A stretch of DNA of 64,000 bases. It comes from Stygiobacter sp. (GTDB lineage Bacteria > Pseudomonadota > Alphaproteobacteria > Rhodospirillales > Magnetospirillaceae). Below are positions 35,314 through 47,125 of this stretch, piece after piece (within the stretch, counting starts at the first letter, position 1; every line of letters starts with the position of its first letter). The stretch spans positions 124,001-188,000 of the forward strand of contig VBWB01000008.1 in assembly GCA_006218045.1 (NCBI GenBank), written 5' to 3'. The notes under the pieces are model-generated. The model was not told the DNA's origin. It saw only the letters and a program-made list of their open reading frames with translations, and did not search any database. The position numbers were made by a program, and so were the translations under genes.

Positions 35314-36193
35314 ATGGGCCATACCGGCGCCAAGAAGCCCAGCTTCCAGCACTTGATCCTGACGTTGCAGAATTTCTGGGCGGAACAGGGCTGTGTCATC
35401 CTGCAACCCTATGACATGGAAGTGGGGGCGGGCACCTTCCACCCGGCCACCACCTTGCGCGCCCTGGGGCCGGACCCGTGGAAATGCGCCTATGTGCAGC
35501 CGTCGCGCCGGCCCAAGGATGGCCGCTATGGTGAAAACCCCAACCGCCTGCAACATTATTACCAGTTCCAGGTGCTGTTGAAGCCGAGTCCGGCCAATTC
35601 GCAGGAATTGTATCTGGAAAGCCTGCGCCGCCTGGGCGTCGATCCCCTGGCCCACGATATCCGCTTCGTCGAGGATGATTGGGAAAGCCCGACCCTGGGC
35701 GCCTGGGGCCTGGGCTGGGAAGTGTGGTGCGACGGCATGGAGGTGACCCAGTTAATGCGACCCCGTCGCCGTCGAGCTGACCTATGGCCTGGAACGTCTG
35801 GCCATGTACATCCAGGGCGTGGAAAATGTCTATGACCTGGATTTCAACGGCGAGGGCGTCAAGTATGGCGACGTCTTCCTGCAAGCCGAGCGGGAATATT
35901 CCGCCCATAATTTCGAGCATGCCGACACCGAGATGCTGTACCGGCATTTCGTCGACGCCGAGACCGAATGCCAGAACCTGCTGGCCGCCGGCCTGGCGCT
36001 GCCGGCCTATGACCAGTGCATCAAGGCGTCGCACCGCTTCAATCTGCTCGATGCCCGCGGCGTCATTTCGGTGACCGAGCGGCAAAGCTATATCGGGCGC
36101 GTCCGCGCCCTGGCCAAGGCGTGCTGCGAAGGCTGGCTGGCCTCGCGCGGTTCGCAAACCATGTTCGCCTCCGGCGAAACGAAGGGGGCGTGA
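35314..36193 (+). pseudogene. glyQ: Glycyl-tRNA synthetase alpha subunit, interrupted by an internal deletion
   Basis: The gene begins normally at ATG 35314 ([16 protein letters not shown], then [20 protein letters not shown]) and reads correctly to GMEVTQ, codon 146. At about 35753 the frame breaks: the expected family segment FTYFQQVGG(I/L)E is missing, and the text resumes in another frame as [21 protein letters not shown], running to the stop at 36193. The number of missing bases needed to rejoin the two frames with the family sequence is about 29, which explains the shift. The first frame ends at 35835. As glyQ is essential with the intact glyS just downstream, this may be an assembly error or a strain-specific lesion complemented elsewhere. 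Confidence 0.85.
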
Positions 36194-36196
36194 TCC

Positions 36197-38269
36197 ATGG
36201 CCGAGTTGCTGCTTGAAATCTTCTCGGAAGAGATCCCCGCCCGCATGCAGGCCCGCGCCGCCGAGGATTTGCTGCGCCTGGTCAGCGACGGCCTGGGCAA
36301 GAACGGCCTGAGCTTCGACGGTGCCCGTTCTTATGTCACCCCGCGTCGTCTGGTGCTGGTGATCGAAGGCTTGCCCACCGCCGGTCCCGACGTGTCGGAA
36401 GAAAAGCGCGGCCCCCGAATCGGCGCCCCCGAACAGGCCATGGCCGGTTTCCTCGCCTCCACCGGCATGAGCCTGGAGCAGTTGGAAAAGCGCGATACCG
36501 GCAAGGGCGAATTCTATTTCGCCATCATCAACAAAAAGGGCCGCCCGACCGTGGACGCCGCCAAGGAGGTCATCGAGGCCGCCATGGCCGACTTCCCCTG
36601 GCCCAAGTCGCAACGTTGGGGGGCCGAGACGGTGCGCTGGGTGCGACCGCTGCAATCGATCCTGTGCCTGTTCGCCGGCGCCGTGGTGCCGGTGAGCTTT
36701 GGCCCCATCCGTGCCGGCAATGTGTCGCGCGGCCATCGCTTCCTCGCCCCGGCGGAATTCACCGTAACGGATTTCGCCGATTACGCTGGCAAGCTGGCCG
36801 CCGCCAAGGTGGTCCTCGACCCGGTGGAACGTCGCCATGCCATCTTGCACCAAGCGGAAGATGCCGCCGCCGCCGCCGGTTTCACCTTGCGCGCCGATGA
36901 CGGCCTGTTGGCCGAGGTCACCGGGCTGGTGGAATATCCCAATGTCATGATCGGCGTCATCGACGACAAGTTCATGGCGGTGCCGCAAGAAGTGCTGATC
37001 ACCTCCATGCGCTCGCATCAGAAGTATTTTTCGCTGCTCAAGGCCGATGGTTCGCTGGCGCCCCGCTTCCTGGTGGTGTCCAACATGGAAACCAATGACA
37101 ACGGCGCCGCCATCACCGCCGGCAATCAGCGGGTGTTGCGCGCGCGTCTGTCGGACGCCGCCTTCTTCTGGGACACCGACCGCAAGCAGCGGCTGGATTC
37201 GCGCCTGCCCAAGCTGGCCGAGCGCCTGTTCTATGCCAAGCTCGGCACCATGGCCGACAAGGTCGAGCGCATGGCCACCTTGGCCCGCCACCTGACCGCC
37301 TTCGTCGAGGCCGCCCATGCCGACGAGGCCGAGCGCGCCACCCGCTTGGCCAAGGCCGATCTGTCCACCGAAATGGTCGGCGAGTTCCCCGAGTTGCAGG
37401 GCATCATGGGCCGCTATTACGCCCTGGGCGACGGCGAGACTCCCGCGGTGGCCGATGCCATCGCCGGTCATTACGCCCCGCAAGGGCCGTCGGATTCGGT
37501 CCCCACCGCGCCCTTAACCATCTGCGCCGCCCTGGCCGACAAGATCGACTCCCTGGTCGGTTTCTTCGCCATCGACGAAAAGCCCACCGGCTCCAAAGAC
37601 CCGTTCGCGCTGCGCCGGGCCGCCTTGGGTGTCATCCGGCTGGTGGTGGAAAACAATCTGCGGCTGCCGTTGTTCGCCGTGCTCCAGTTCGCCCATTCGC
37701 TTTACAAGCCGGGCGTGCTGTCGGCGGACCCCAAGATGGTCGCCAACGACCTGTTGGACTTCTTCGCCGATCGCATGAAGGTGCATCTGAAGGAAAAGGG
37801 CGTGCGCCACGATCTGGTCAACGCGGTCTTCGCCCTGGGCGACGAGGATGATCTGGTCCGCCTGCTGGCCCGCGTCGATGCCCTGGCCGACTTCCTGCGT
37901 TCGGACGATGGCTCTAATCTTCTGATCGCATATCGCCGGGCGGCGAATATCGTTAAGATAGAGGAAAAGAAGGACGGCACCAGCTTTGCCGGCCCCGCCG
38001 ACGTCTCGCGCCTGCAACAGCCCGAGGAACAGGCCCTGGGTCAGGCCTTGGCGCCGGTGCGCGATGCCCTGGCCCATGCGCTGAAGGCGGAGAATTTCGC
38101 CGATGCCATGGCCGCCCTGGCCCAGTTGCGCCGACCGGTGGATGCCTTCTTCGACAAGGTGACGGTCAATGCCGACGAGGCAGAATTGCGTGTGAACCGC
38201 CTGAAATTGCTGGCGGAAATCGGGGCAGCCATGGGCGAAGTCGCCGATTTCTCCAAGGTCGAAGGCTAA
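36197..38269 (+). CDS. glyS: Glycyl-tRNA synthetase beta subunit
   Basis: 690 residues, the normal length for GlyS. It starts [17 protein letters not shown] and has the diagnostic [43 protein letters not shown] and [22 protein letters not shown] motifs; [11 protein letters not shown] and the C-terminal DALP-type helical domain ([14 protein letters not shown]) are intact. It forms an alpha2beta2 enzyme with GlyQ to charge tRNA-Gly; the beta chain binds tRNA. The ATG is three bases after the glyQ stop, so it is translated from the same message as the broken glyQ. Confidence 0.97.
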   Translation: MAELLLEIFSEEIPARMQARAAEDLLRLVSDGLGKNGLSFDGARSYVTPRRLVLVIEGLPTAGPDVSEEKRGPRIGAPEQAMAGFLASTGMSLEQLEKRDTGKGEFYFAIINKKGRPTVDAAKEVIEAAMADFPWPKSQRWGAETVRWVRPLQSILCLFAGAVVPVSFGPIRAGNVSRGHRFLAPAEFTVTDFADYAGKLAAAKVVLDPVERRHAILHQAEDAAAAAGFTLRADDGLLAEVTGLVEYPNVMIGVIDDKFMAVPQEVLITSMRSHQKYFSLLKADGSLAPRFLVVSNMETNDNGAAITAGNQRVLRARLSDAAFFWDTDRKQRLDSRLPKLAERLFYAKLGTMADKVERMATLARHLTAFVEAAHADEAERATRLAKADLSTEMVGEFPELQGIMGRYYALGDGETPAVADAIAGHYAPQGPSDSVPTAPLTICAALADKIDSLVGFFAIDEKPTGSKDPFALRRAALGVIRLVVENNLRLPLFAVLQFAHSLYKPGVLSADPKMVANDLLDFFADRMKVHLKEKGVRHDLVNAVFALGDEDDLVRLLARVDALADFLRSDDGSNLLIAYRRAANIVKIEEKKDGTSFAGPADVSRLQQPEEQALGQALAPVRDALAHALKAENFADAMAALAQLRRPVDAFFDKVTVNADEAELRVNRLKLLAEIGAAMGEVADFSKVEG

Positions 38270-38355
38270 CAATCGGTCAAGGGCGGGGGCCATACCCCCG
38301 CCACAAGCGAGCGATCGCCCCATGGGGGCCGGAAGCGTTGAAAAAGGACAATGCT

Positions 38356-41040
<2,685 letters not shown>

Positions 41041-41061
41041 TCTGTCGTTTGAGTGATGACG

Positions 41062-41094
41062 AAAACCCCGGTCGGAAACGGCCGGGGTTTTTTG
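41062..41094 (+). terminator. Rho-independent terminator after ppdK
   Basis: AAAACCCCGGTC-GGAAAC-GGCCGGGGTTTTTT, a GC-rich stem with T-run, 22 bases after the ppdK stop. Confidence 0.9.
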
Positions 41095-41173
41095 TTGTCG
41101 AAAAGGGAGCGCCCCGCCGGCGGTCGAGTAAGCCTCTTCCCTGTCGGGGGCCAAGCGGTTACCTTGCCGCGCC

Positions 41174-41902
41174 ATGACCCCCGCCCCATCCTTTGAGCCC
41201 CTGACCCGCGTGCAATCGCCGCCGTCGCGCTGGCGCCATCTGGCGCCGGTGCTGTCGGTGTTGCTGCATCTGCTGCTGGCCGGGGTGTGGATGGGCTTTC
41301 CGCTGCCCGATCTGCCGGCGCCGGAACCACAGGCGGTCACCGTCGATCTGGTGCCGCCGCCACCCGCTCCGCCGCCCGCCGCCGCCAAGGATGGCGGCGC
41401 CCCGGCGGGCAAGCCGGGGGCCGAGGGCAAGCCCATTCCGCAACTGACCGATGGCGATCTGGCGGAAAAGTCGACGCCGGTATCGGAAAGCCAAAGCCCC
41501 AAGCCGGCTCGGCCCGATCCGGTGGCCGCCATCGCGGCCCCCAAGCAGAAAAAGCCGGCCCCGGTCAATCAGAACGAACGCGATTGGGTGTTGTCGCGGG
41601 TGTTGCGCCACTGGCAGCCGCCGGCGGGATTGTCGGCCTATGACAAGGCCGATATCAGCCTGCGGGTCAAGGTTTTGGCTGACGGCCATTTTTCCGACAT
41701 CTATGATTCAAGGCGGCGCTGGAATCCGGTCGAGGTGTTTGACGGCTATCAGAACCTGCCGGCCAACGCCATCCAGCGCCGCATCATCGATGCCATCTAT
41801 GGGGCCATCCGCAAGGCGCAGCCGCTGCCGCTGCCCGATGCCCTGAGACAGAAGGCGCCGTTTGATTTAAGGTTGGATTTCCGTTTCAAGGATGCGCGCT
41901 GA
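41174..41902 (+). CDS. TonB/TolA-like energy-transducer protein
   Basis: 242 residues. One membrane segment near the N-terminus (LAPVLSVLLHLLLAGVWMG, about 23-41) with a short cytoplasmic start, then a Pro/Ala/Lys-rich periplasmic linker (VDLVPPPPAPPPAAA) and a C-terminal domain around VNQNERDWVLSRVLRHWQPP that resembles TolA/TonB C-terminal domains. No TonB-box partner or ExbB/ExbD/TolQR is adjacent, so the assignment is to the general architecture only. It ends 12 bp before the receiver-domain gene. Confidence 0.65.
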   Translation: MTPAPSFEPLTRVQSPPSRWRHLAPVLSVLLHLLLAGVWMGFPLPDLPAPEPQAVTVDLVPPPPAPPPAAAKDGGAPAGKPGAEGKPIPQLTDGDLAEKSTPVSESQSPKPARPDPVAAIAAPKQKKPAPVNQNERDWVLSRVLRHWQPPAGLSAYDKADISLRVKVLADGHFSDIYDSRRRWNPVEVFDGYQNLPANAIQRRIIDAIYGAIRKAQPLPLPDALRQKAPFDLRLDFRFKDAR

Positions 41903-41914
41903 AGGGGGAGGGGA

Positions 41915-42391
41915 ATGAGCTCGGCACCGAAACTTGAACGCTTCAGCACCGACGGTGTCACCGTTCTGGTGATCGAGGACGACGAAACCACCCGATCCCT
42001 GTTGGTGCGCATGCTGAAGACCATGGGCGCCGCCCAGGTCTATGAAGCCAGTCATGGCGGCGACGGTCTGCGTCTGGCCTGGGAGATGAAGCCGACCATC
42101 GCCGTCTGCGACATCGACATGGCGCCGGTGGATGGTCTGTCGTTCCTGGGGGGGGTCAGGGCAGCGCTGGAACCCAAGGTGTCGGCCCTGCCGGTGGTGA
42201 TGTTCACCGCCACCAAGGACAGCGCCGCCATGGAGAAAGTGAAGGCACTGGGGGTTCAGGGCTATCTGTTGAAGCCGTTCAACCCCAAGGGCTTCGCCAC
42301 CTATATGTGCGACATCGTCGCCAAGCACCACAAAACCGACTGGGGCGGCATGGGGACGCCGCCGGCGGCGGAAGAAAAAGAAAAAACCTAA
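41915..42391 (+). CDS. CheY-like response regulator (single receiver domain)
   Basis: 158 residues. VTVLVIEDDETTRSLL gives the acidic pair, VCDIDMAPVDGLSFL carries the phospho-acceptor Asp (D66), VVMFTATKD the conserved Thr, and GYLLKPF the conserved Lys. There is no output domain; a charged tail (AAEEKEKT) ends the protein. The extra residue between DIDM and P relative to the usual DxxMP is a small oddity. Its stop codon overlaps that of the convergent hemerythrin gene. Cognate kinase not identifiable; the large kinase at 52850 is 10 kb away. Confidence 0.9.
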   Translation: MSSAPKLERFSTDGVTVLVIEDDETTRSLLVRMLKTMGAAQVYEASHGGDGLRLAWEMKPTIAVCDIDMAPVDGLSFLGGVRAALEPKVSALPVVMFTATKDSAAMEKVKALGVQGYLLKPFNPKGFATYMCDIVAKHHKTDWGGMGTPPAAEEKEKT

Positions 42392-42813
42392 CGTCCGTTA
42401 CGGTCGAGCAGATGGCTTTTGTAGCCGAGATCGTGGCGGATGATGTGTTCCACCAATCCAGTGCGTACCTTCAGCAGCGCCTGGGCGAAGCCGTTATCGT
42501 GGGGCGAGACATAAAGCGGGGTGATCAGCCAGCGCAGGTGGTTGTGCTCCTGCCTGTGGAAATGGGTTTCGGGGTAGCCGATGTCGTCGAACACCCGCTC
42601 CTCGGTGTTGAAGTGGTAAGCCATCACCGCCGCCACGTCCTCATCCAGCAGGCGCTGGCGGGCCGAGGCACTGTCAAGAACGGTCAGGCTGCACAATTCA
42701 TTGTACATATCGATCATCGACCGATGCTCGGCATCGATGTCGGCCTCGTCGATGGCGAAAGCTGCCAGCCAGGGTACCGGCCGCAGCAAGCTGTCGCGGT
42801 ATAGTGCGGACAA
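42388..42813 (-). CDS. Bacteriohemerythrin-like protein
   Basis: 141 residues if started at TTG 42813, which has a strong GGGGAGGGG site six bases upstream; the longer frame to ATG 42939 adds 42 residues that do not look like the family. Predicted di-iron ligands: H30 (DAEH), H67 and E71 (HFNTE), H86 and H90 (HRQEH), H123 and D128 (HIIRHD), in the right order and spacing. It binds O2 or NO at a non-haem di-iron centre; bacterial members act in oxygen sensing or delivery, often in aerotactic microaerophiles. Confidence 0.85.
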   Translation of the reverse strand: MSALYRDSLLRPVPWLAAFAIDEADIDAEHRSMIDMYNELCSLTVLDSASARQRLLDEDVAAVMAYHFNTEERVFDDIGYPETHFHRQEHNHLRWLITPLYVSPHDNGFAQALLKVRTGLVEHIIRHDLGYKSHLLDRNGR

Positions 42814-42926
42814 CTGGAGCCCCTCCCCATTGCTGCGCTTGCGAACAGCGAGCAGTTTAAAAGAGTCGCAGTGACGACCGCAAAGGAAAATGTGCGCTTT
42901 ACATATATGTCTTTGGTTGATGGCGG

Positions 42927-43136
42927 CTACTCCTGCCATCCCGGCTTGGCGCTTTCCTGGTCGGCCTGGGTGCGGCTAAGGCCGATATCGGCCAGCATCC
43001 GGTCATCCAGGCGGGCCAGGGCGCGGCGCTGCTGGGTGCGTTCAATCCAGGTCAGGATAAGATCAATCCTCTCGACCAGGGGGATTGCGCGCGAGGATGT
43101 CGGGATAAATGAACCCATCCAATTTAGAAGCGTCAT
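42927..43136 (-). CDS. DUF1127 small protein (YjiS-like)
   Basis: 69 residues. The C-terminal half RRALARLDDRMLADIGLSRTQA is the DUF1127 signature (short Arg-rich helix, then 'L..L.d..L.DIGl.R'). These small proteins bind RNA or act in phosphate and stress responses in some alphaproteobacteria. It is divergent from a MocR-family regulator, the same arrangement as yjiS-yjiR of E. coli, suggesting regulation by that neighbour. Confidence 0.8.
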   Translation of the reverse strand: MTLLNWMGSFIPTSSRAIPLVERIDLILTWIERTQQRRALARLDDRMLADIGLSRTQADQESAKPGWQE

Positions 43137-43210
43137 AACATTGACTCCATTTGATGTGGTATTGAATTAATGATTGACGGGGCTGATGAGTCAATTGCAT
43201 CATTGCCACC
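43137..43210. promoter_or_regulatory. Divergent promoter region with ATTGAC repeats between DUF1127 and MocR genes
   Basis: AT-rich 74 bp. Direct repeats ATTGAC at 43140 and 43173 (33 bp apart) with a related ATTGAA at 43161; ATTGACTC (43140-43147) and GAGTCAAT (43188-43195) form a perfect inverted repeat. GabR- and PdxR-type MocR regulators bind direct repeats in such divergent regions, so this is a candidate autoregulatory operator. Confidence 0.45.
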
Positions 43211-44596
43211 ATGTCAAATTGGCTCCCCGATCTGTCGGCCCATGCCGGCCCTAAATACCGCGCCATCGTCGATGCCATCGCCGCCGACGTGGAGGCCCGC
43301 CGGCTGCTGCCCGGCACCCGCATGCCCACCCATCGCGATCTGGCCTGGCGGCTGAAGGTGACGGTGGGCACCGTCGCCCGCGCCTATACCGAGGCCGAGC
43401 GGCTGGGCCTGTTGTCGGGGGAAGTGGGGCGCGGCACCTTCGTCACCGACCCCGACCGCAAGGAGAGCGGTCTGGGGCAATACCTGTCGGTGGCCTGGGC
43501 GCCCCATCCCGGTATCGTCAACATGGCGGTCAACCGCCCGTCGGGCGACCAGGGCGCCTGGGCGGTGGGGCCGGTGCTGGCGCAATTGGCGCGGCGGCCC
43601 GATCTGTCGCAATTGCTGTCCTACAATCTGGAGGTGGTGGCCCAGCGCCACCGCACCGCCGGGCAGAAATGGCTGAAACTGGAAGGGGCCGAGGTGCCGG
43701 TCGAGCAGGTGTCGGTCACCGCCGGCAGCCAGCAGGCCCTGGTCGCCGCCATCGTCACCCTGACCCGCCCCGGCGACACCATCCTGGCCGAGGAATACAC
43801 CTATCCCGGCTTCAAATCGGCGGTGTCCATGCTGGGGCGGTCGCTGACCGGGGTGATGATGGATGATGGCGGCCTGATTCCCGACGAGGTCGAACGCGGC
43901 TTCGCTCGTGGTGCCCGCCTGCTCTACACCACCGCCACGGTGCAGAATCCGACCACCGCCACCTTGTCGGAAGACCGCCGCCGCGCCATCGCCGAAGCGG
44001 CGCGCCGCTATGACGCCTTCATCCTGGAAGACGGCGTACACCGTTTTCTCGACCCCATTGCCCCTCAGCCCCTGCTGGTCCATGCGCCGGAACGAACCCT
44101 TTATCTGACCACCTTGTCGAAAAGCGTGACGCCGGGCTTGCGCTGTTCGTTCTCGGCCCTGCCGCTGGCGGTCAAGTCGCGCTTCGACGCCGCCATCGGC
44201 GCCCTGTCCCTGGCCTTGCCGGTGCCGCTTTTGGAAGCCGCCTGCATGCTGATCGACGAGGGCACCGCCCAGGAGGCAGCGGAACGCCAGCGCCGCGACG
44301 CCCTGGCCCGCATCGCCTTGGCCGGGGAAATCCTGGGGCTCGGCCATCCGCGTCCGGCCTTCAATGTCTGGCTGCCCATGACCCTGCCGTGGACGTCGTC
44401 GTCCTTCGTCGCCGAGGCGGCGCGACGGGCGGTCAGCCTGCCGCCCACCGATTCCTTCGCCATCGGGCGACCGCACATGGATGGGGTGCGGGCCTCGGTC
44501 ACCGCGCCGCCGGACATGGAGACCCTGGCCCAGGCCTTGCGCATTCTGGCGGAATTGCTGGCCTGCGGCAGTGCTCCGTTGGCGATGACGGTATAA
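43211..44596 (+). CDS. MocR-family transcriptional regulator (GntR wHTH + class I aminotransferase fold)
   Basis: 461 residues. N-terminal GntR winged helix at about 10-75 (KYRAIVDAIAADVEARRLLPGTRMPTHRDLA, split here for length, with TVARAYTEAERLGLL as recognition-helix part). The rest is an aminotransferase-like domain: VTAGSQQALVAAI, YTTATVQNPTTATL, FILEDGVHRF and TLSKSVTPGLRCS with the PLP lysine. MocR proteins sense PLP or an amine and control vitamin B6 or amino-acid genes. Likely regulator of the divergent DUF1127 gene and possibly of the chrA gene 41 bp downstream. Confidence 0.9.
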   Translation: MSNWLPDLSAHAGPKYRAIVDAIAADVEARRLLPGTRMPTHRDLAWRLKVTVGTVARAYTEAERLGLLSGEVGRGTFVTDPDRKESGLGQYLSVAWAPHPGIVNMAVNRPSGDQGAWAVGPVLAQLARRPDLSQLLSYNLEVVAQRHRTAGQKWLKLEGAEVPVEQVSVTAGSQQALVAAIVTLTRPGDTILAEEYTYPGFKSAVSMLGRSLTGVMMDDGGLIPDEVERGFARGARLLYTTATVQNPTTATLSEDRRRAIAEAARRYDAFILEDGVHRFLDPIAPQPLLVHAPERTLYLTTLSKSVTPGLRCSFSALPLAVKSRFDAAIGALSLALPVPLLEAACMLIDEGTAQEAAERQRRDALARIALAGEILGLGHPRPAFNVWLPMTLPWTSSSFVAEAARRAVSLPPTDSFAIGRPHMDGVRASVTAPPDMETLAQALRILAELLACGSAPLAMTV

Positions 44597-44637
44597 TGTC
44601 ACTGGCCTTTGCCGCCACCTGATGCCACCTTGACGGC

Positions 44638-45870
44638 ATGAGTCCAAGCTATCCGGAAACCCTGCGCACCTTCTTGCGCATCGGCCTGTTGTCGTTCGGC
44701 GGTCCCGCCGGTCAGATCGCCACCATGCATCGCATCCTGGTGGAGGAAAAGCGCTGGCTGGACGAGCCGCGCTTTTTGCACGCGCTCAATTTCTGCATGC
44801 TGCTGCCGGGGCCGGAAGCCCAGCAACTGGCCACCTATTCCGGCTGGCTGCTGCATGGCACCCGTGGCGGCTTGGCGGCGGGCATCCTGTTCGTGCTGCC
44901 CGGCTTTCTGGTCATGCTGGGACTGGCGGCGCTTTATGCCGGTCTTACCCATGTGCCGGTGGTTCAGGGCCTGTTCCTGGGGCTGAAGCCGGCGGTGCTG
45001 GCGGTGGTGGTGCAGGCGGGCTTGCGCATCGGCACGCGGGCGCTTTCGGATAATTGGGCGCGTGGGCTGGCCTTGGCCTCGTTCCTGGCCATTTTCGTGC
45101 TTGCCGTGCCGTTTCCGCTGATCGTGCTGGCCGCCGGGCTGGCCGGCTGGCTGCGTGGTCGTGGCGGCGCGGTGCCACCGCCGGCGCCCAAGGCCGGCAA
45201 CACCCTGGGCACGGCGCTGCTGTGGCTGCTGTTGTGGCTGGCTCCGGTGGGTTTGGCCTGGGCTTATGGCCAGGGCGCCTTCGCCACCATCGGCATGTTC
45301 TTCGCCAAATTGGCGGTGGTGACTTTCGGCGGTGCCTATGCGGCGCTGTCTTACGTGGCGCAGCAGGCGGTGGAAAACCACGGCTGGATCAGTGCCGGCG
45401 AAATGCTGGACGGTCTGGGGCTGGCGGAAACCACCCCCGGTCCGCTGGTGCTGGTCAATCAATTCGTCGGCTTCTTGGCCGGCTATCGTCAGCCCGGCGG
45501 CCTCAATCCGTGGCTGGGCGGGGTGTTGGCCGCCAGCCTGACCGTATGGGTGACCTTCGTCCCCAGTTTCCTGTGGATTTTCGCCGGCGCCCCCCATGTG
45601 GAACGCCTGCGCGGTCATGCGGCGCTGTCGGCAGCGTTGTCGGCGATCACCGCCGCCGTGGTCGGCGTCATCTTCAATCTAGCCCTGTGGTTCGCCCTGC
45701 ACGTGGCCTTCGCCCGTTTCGACGGCAATTGGCCGCAATGGGACAGTGCTCAGCCGTTGCAACTGGTCTTGGCGGCGGGCGCCATGGTCGCCATGCTGCG
45801 CTTCAAGCTGGGCATGCTGCCGGTGCTGGGGGTTTGCGCCGCTATTGGTGCGGTGGCCAGTCTGGTTTAG
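44638..45870 (+). CDS. chrA: Chromate transporter (CHR family, long-chain two-domain)
   Basis: 410 residues with about ten hydrophobic segments. Two homologous halves: LRIGLLSFGGPAGQIATMH and the HALNFCMLLPGPEAQQLA motif in the first, and KLAVVTFGGAYAALSYVAQQ with GLAETTPGPLVLVNQFVGF in the second; both are hallmark CHR motifs. The protein resembles ChrA, which exports chromate in exchange for sulfate. Start ATG 44638 has only a weak ribosome site. No ChrB regulator is visible. Confidence 0.92.
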   Translation: MSPSYPETLRTFLRIGLLSFGGPAGQIATMHRILVEEKRWLDEPRFLHALNFCMLLPGPEAQQLATYSGWLLHGTRGGLAAGILFVLPGFLVMLGLAALYAGLTHVPVVQGLFLGLKPAVLAVVVQAGLRIGTRALSDNWARGLALASFLAIFVLAVPFPLIVLAAGLAGWLRGRGGAVPPPAPKAGNTLGTALLWLLLWLAPVGLAWAYGQGAFATIGMFFAKLAVVTFGGAYAALSYVAQQAVENHGWISAGEMLDGLGLAETTPGPLVLVNQFVGFLAGYRQPGGLNPWLGGVLAASLTVWVTFVPSFLWIFAGAPHVERLRGHAALSAALSAITAAVVGVIFNLALWFALHVAFARFDGNWPQWDSAQPLQLVLAAGAMVAMLRFKLGMLPVLGVCAAIGAVASLV

Positions 45871-45924
45871 CGCCGAGCCTCAACGTGAGGTCCGGTGCTT
45901 GCGAGTATCCGAGCGAGCGGCCAA

Positions 45925-45940
45925 GGGCGCGGAGGCGCCC
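45925..45940. other. Hairpin in the chrA/MFS convergent gap
   Basis: GGGCGC-GGAG-GCGCCC, six perfect pairs, in the 94 bp gap between the convergent chrA and MFS genes. No T-run on either side, so a terminator role is only possible. The rest of the gap shows nothing. Confidence 0.3.
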
Positions 45941-45964
45941 GCCCGGCGAGGGGCAATGATGACG

Positions 45965-47125
45965 CTAAACCAGCGGTTTGCCATCCCAGCGTCTGGCCAG
46001 CAGCAGGGCCAGGGCGAAGCCGGCCAGCGACAAGGCGGACATGACCAGGAAGGCGCCGCCGCCCATGCCGTCGTACAGGTGCCCGGCCAGCGGACTCATC
46101 AGGCCCGGTGCCGCCCCCATGGCCACCGCCGACAGCATGCCCTGAGCCCGGGCCGACAGGCTGTGCGGAACGGCGCGGGCGATGAAATGCATGGCCCCCA
46201 GATGGGCGCAGCCGAAGGTGGCGGCATGCAGAAGCTGGGCCATGGCCAGGGCCGGCACGGCGGTGACGCTGCCCAAGAGCAGCCAGCGGAGGATGCCGGC
46301 GGCGGTGGCGATGATCAGCAACCGGCCCGGCCCCAATTTACCCACCACCCAGCCGGAGAAGGCGAACAGCAGCACCTCGGCGATGACCCCTTCGGCCCAC
46401 AGCAGGCCGATGGTGTCGCCATCGATGCCCGCCGCCTGCCAATGGATGGTGGCGAAGGCGTAATAGACGGTGTGCGAGGCGCTGCCCAGGCTGGCGACGG
46501 CGAGAAAGGCGAGGAAGGCCGGATGCTTCAACAGCGGCCAGATGGGGGTGCGACGGTCGCGACTGGCCGAGATGGCCGCCGAGGTCGGCAGCGACCAGCA
46601 GGCCAAGGTGGTCAGGGCCAGGGCGGCGGCCACCACCCACACCAGCACCGGCGGCGGCTCAGCGGTCATCAAGGCCCCGGTGGCGATGGCGCTGGCGATG
46701 AAGCTGAGCGACCCCCACAGGCGCAGCCGGCCATAATCCAGGCGTTGGCGCTGGCTTTCCATCATGGACAGGCTTTCGCCCAGGGGGAAGATGCCCGACC
46801 ATAGCCCCACCGCCAGCACCGTCACCGCCAGGATCGGCCAAAAGCCGTCGGTGAGGGCGAACAGCAGCCAGATGGTGGTGGCGGCCCCGGCCAGGATCAG
46901 CATGGGCTTGCGCCGGTCGCCATGGCGGTCGACCAGATGGCCGACGCTGGGACTGACCATGATCTTGGTCAGATAGGTGGCCGCCATGATCAGGCCGATA
47001 TCGGTCGGCCCCAGCCCCTTGTCCTTCAGCCACAGGGGCCAGAACGGCATGTGGGCGCCCACCGCCGTGAACAAGGCGGCGTAATAGAACGACAGGCGCA
47101 GGGCGGTGCCGGTGCGCTGGTTCAT
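45965..47125 (-). CDS. MFS transporter (MFS_1-like)
   Basis: 386 residues with about 12 membrane segments, from ATG 47125, which overlaps the upstream deacetylase stop. LVDRHGDRRKPML is the MFS loop 2-3 signature (G/D-R-xx-RR/K); GMLSAVAMGAAPGLMSPLAG marks the second half. It resembles HcaT/MFS_1-like permeases. The frame extends upstream to 47290, but that part is Arg/Pro rich and lies within the deacetylase gene. Translational coupling to a ChbG/HpnK-type deacetylase suggests transport of a sugar or lipid-linked product (inference). Confidence 0.85.
   Translation of the reverse strand: MNQRTGTALRLSFYYAALFTAVGAHMPFWPLWLKDKGLGPTDIGLIMAATYLTKIMVSPSVGHLVDRHGDRRKPMLILAGAATTIWLLFALTDGFWPILAVTVLAVGLWSGIFPLGESLSMMESQRQRLDYGRLRLWGSLSFIASAIATGALMTAEPPPVLVWVVAAALALTTLACWSLPTSAAISASRDRRTPIWPLLKHPAFLAFLAVASLGSASHTVYYAFATIHWQAAGIDGDTIGLLWAEGVIAEVLLFAFSGWVVGKLGPGRLLIIATAAGILRWLLLGSVTAVPALAMAQLLHAATFGCAHLGAMHFIARAVPHSLSARAQGMLSAVAMGAAPGLMSPLAGHLYDGMGGGAFLVMSALSLAGFALALLLARRWDGKPLV

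Noticed and set aside
35740-35765. Programmed frameshift in glyQ
   Set aside because: The join lacks about ten residues of the family sequence, so a ribosomal slip could not restore the protein; there is no slippery site.
42814-42939. 42-residue N-terminal extension of the hemerythrin
   Set aside because: The stretch does not resemble the family and a strong ribosome site precedes the downstream TTG.
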